Origin: Microbacterium aurum
GTDB lineage: Bacteria; Actinomycetota; Actinomycetes; Actinomycetales; Microbacteriaceae
Assembly (NCBI RefSeq): GCF_016907815.1
Contig: NZ_JAFBCQ010000001.1
Location: forward strand, 2,170,001 to 2,234,000
Reading direction: 5' to 3'
Length of the DNA stretch: 64,000 bases
How positions within the stretch are numbered: the first letter of the stretch is position 1; each line of letters begins with the position of its first letter. This document shows positions 62,717 to 64,000 of this stretch, in pieces. The notes beneath the pieces are model-generated. The model saw only the letters and a list, made by a program, of their open reading frames with translations, was not told the origin of the DNA and made no database searches. A program made the translations under genes and the position numbers.

Positions 62717-63793
62717 ATGACCGATCCCTCCGGCGAACCTCCCGCGTTCCGCGATCCCGATGCCGGGGACGCGGCGGCGCCGGACGCGCCGCCGCTGACG
62801 CGTGCGGAGGCTCGACGGGCGATCGCCGACGCCGACGCCGACGCCGACGCCGGATCGAGCTTCCAGGCTCACGTGAGGGCGGCGCGCAGCGAGTTCGAGC
62901 AGCAGATCGACCGCGCCAAGGCCGACTTCGAGCAGGTCAATGACCGCATCAACGCCCGCACCGGCCGCAACCTGCTGCTGGCCACCCTCATCGGTCTCGC
63001 GATCGGCGCGGTGGTGCTCGGGTCGCTGCTGTTCGTGAAGTCGCTGTTCCTGATCTTCGCGATCCCGGTGTGCCTGCTGGGCGTGTTCGAATTCAGTCGC
63101 GCCCTCCAGACGGCGGGGCGGCGCATCGACATCGTGCCGCAGCTGGTGGTCGCCGCCATCATCACGCTATCCGGGTTCTTCCTGGGGCACTGGACCCACT
63201 GGGTCATCACGTTCGCGTGCGTGGCGGCGCTGATCGTCTGGCGTCTGCTCGCGCAGATGGCCGCCCACGACGGCCGCCGCTATGGCGACGTCCTCACCGA
63301 CGTGCTGGTGACCGGCTTCGTCGCCGTGTACGTCTCGTTCTTGGCGAGTCTGACTCTCGTGCTGCTGCGGCAGGAGCAGGGCGAGTACTGGCTGCTCGGC
63401 ATGATCGTCGCCGTCGTCGCGGCCGACACCGGCGCCTACGCCAGTGGGCTCGCCTTCGGCAAACACCCGATGGCGCCGCGCATCAGCCCCAAGAAGACCT
63501 GGGAGGGCTTCGCCGGTGGCGCCGTCGCCACGATGGCGATCGCCGGCGGCTACGGACTGCTGGTCCTCCATGTCCCCATCTGGGTCGGCATCGTCCTCGG
63601 CGTCGTCATCTTCGGCTGCGCCACCGTGGGCGACCTCGGCGAGTCGATGATCAAGCGCGACCTCGGCATCAAGGACATGAGTTCCTGGCTGCCCGGTCAC
63701 GGCGGTGTGCTCGACCGCCTCGATTCGATCCTTCCCTCCGCGGCGGCCGCCCTGGCGCTGTACTTCCTGTTCTTTCCGATGGTGAGCCCATGA
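62717..63793 (+). CDS. cdsA: Phosphatidate cytidylyltransferase
   Basis: The product is 358 aa. An N-terminal cytoplasmic part (1-90) with an ADADADAD run and a coiled segment precedes about eight membrane helices. The signature KRDLGIKDMSSWLPGHGGVLDRLDS near the C-terminus binds CTP and Mg2+. It makes CDP-diacylglycerol for all phospholipids. Its stop overlaps the next gene (ATGA). Confidence 0.94.
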   Translation: MTDPSGEPPAFRDPDAGDAAAPDAPPLTRAEARRAIADADADADAGSSFQAHVRAARSEFEQQIDRAKADFEQVNDRINARTGRNLLLATLIGLAIGAVVLGSLLFVKSLFLIFAIPVCLLGVFEFSRALQTAGRRIDIVPQLVVAAIITLSGFFLGHWTHWVITFACVAALIVWRLLAQMAAHDGRRYGDVLTDVLVTGFVAVYVSFLASLTLVLLRQEQGEYWLLGMIVAVVAADTGAYASGLAFGKHPMAPRISPKKTWEGFAGGAVATMAIAGGYGLLVLHVPIWVGIVLGVVIFGCATVGDLGESMIKRDLGIKDMSSWLPGHGGVLDRLDSILPSAAAALALYFLFFPMVSP

Positions 63794-64000
63794 CCGACAC
63801 TGTGATCGCTGATGCCCCCGCCGCCGCAGCCAGTCCCTTCCCCCGCACGACCGGACGCACACGTGGGTACCGGCCCGAGGACGTGGACGCGTTCCTCGCC
63901 CGCGCCCGCGCCGCATTCGAGGCGCCCGAGAGCTCCGACATCGACTCCTCGACGGTGCGCACGGTCGCGTTCCCGCTCGTCAAGCGCGGCTACCAGGTCG
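63790..64000 (+). CDS. DivIVA-domain protein (3' end outside window)
   Basis: ATG 63790 overlaps the cdsA stop. The 70 visible residues include FPRTTGRTRGYRPEDVDAFL, the DivIVA N-terminal membrane-targeting repeat, after an Ala/Pro-rich start. Then come SSTVRTVAFPLVKRGYQV, the start of a second repeat. Such short double-DivIVA proteins next to cdsA are found in actinobacteria. Its role is unknown. Confidence 0.75.
   Translation, partial: MTDTVIADAPAAAASPFPRTTGRTRGYRPEDVDAFLARARAAFEAPESSDIDSSTVRTVAFPLVKRGYQV

Noticed and set aside
62827..62850. GCCGAC tandem repeat as a minisatellite
   Set aside because: It is a short Ala-Asp run within the disordered N-terminus of cdsA, explained by coding bias.
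1..64000. CRISPR arrays, rRNA operons and insertion-sequence transposases
   Set aside because: No regularly spaced repeats, rRNA sequence or DDE transposase was found in the window.

Overview
The window is about 64 kb of high-GC actinobacterial chromosome. Gene order and protein signatures point to Microbacteriaceae, most likely Microbacterium or a close relative. Evidence includes leuCD next to murA, a coaD-yceD-rpmF-rnc-mutM-smc run, rpsP-khpA-rimM-trmD, leaderless genes with TANNNT -10 boxes 6-7 nt before the start codon, and many GTG/TTG starts. No species name can be proved from the sequence alone. Nearly everything from about 3.7 kb rightwards looks like core chromosome. The first 3.7 kb looks imported: its codon use is visibly less GC-rich, and the heptamer GGATGCC, frequent in the rest of the window, is absent.

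Region by region. (1) 1-3.7 kb: a tightly overlapping three-gene operon (class III nucleotide cyclase cut by the window edge, a CDC48/PAN-like AAA+ ATPase, and a DUF6414-like protein), then a helix-turn-helix remnant. This is the best candidate for an undescribed, probably anti-phage, nucleotide-signalling system. A DUF262/DUF1524 restriction-like protein lies beside it (3.7-5.8 kb). (2) 5.8-12.7 kb: a possible iron-controlled oxygenase-like gene, a decayed YhgE-like gene, the complete fructose PTS operon (fruR-fruK-fruA-ptsH), a metallo-beta-lactamase-fold hydrolase and tRNA-Glu(CTC). (3) 12.7-19.3 kb: an ECF sigma factor with a DUF4349 membrane protein, terC behind a yybP-ykoY-like Mn riboswitch, a leucine leader peptide with leuCD, and murA. 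(4) 19.3-30.1 kb: plsC-gpsA-ddlA, thiL, rsmD, an acyltransferase, recG, coaD, yceD, rpmF, rnc and mutM. (5) 30.1-41.9 kb: a GNAT protein, two tiny ORFs, smc, a patch of decayed genes, ftsY, a DUF2004 protein, lipB-lipA, a P-loop kinase-like gene and a TetR regulator. (6) 42-47.7 kb: ffh, a multi-TM protein with a glycosyltransferase 2, and a YbdK-type ligase. (7) 47.8-64 kb: rpsP-khpA-rimM-trmD, a sigma/CU044_5270 remnant, map, rplS-lepB-rnhB-DUF2469-yraN-comM-dprA-xerC, an M23 peptidase, and rpsB-tsf-pyrH-frr-cdsA, ending in a DivIVA-domain gene cut by the right edge.

The core genes serve translation (ribosomal proteins, rimM, trmD, tsf, frr, map), protein export (ffh, ftsY, lepB), envelope synthesis (murA, ddlA, plsC, gpsA, cdsA), DNA maintenance (smc, recG, mutM, rnhB, xerC, comM-dprA) and cofactors (leuCD, lipAB, coaD, thiL). 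Small decayed genes lie at 6.7-7.3, 35.5-37.3 and 49.9-50.4 kb, between conserved blocks.
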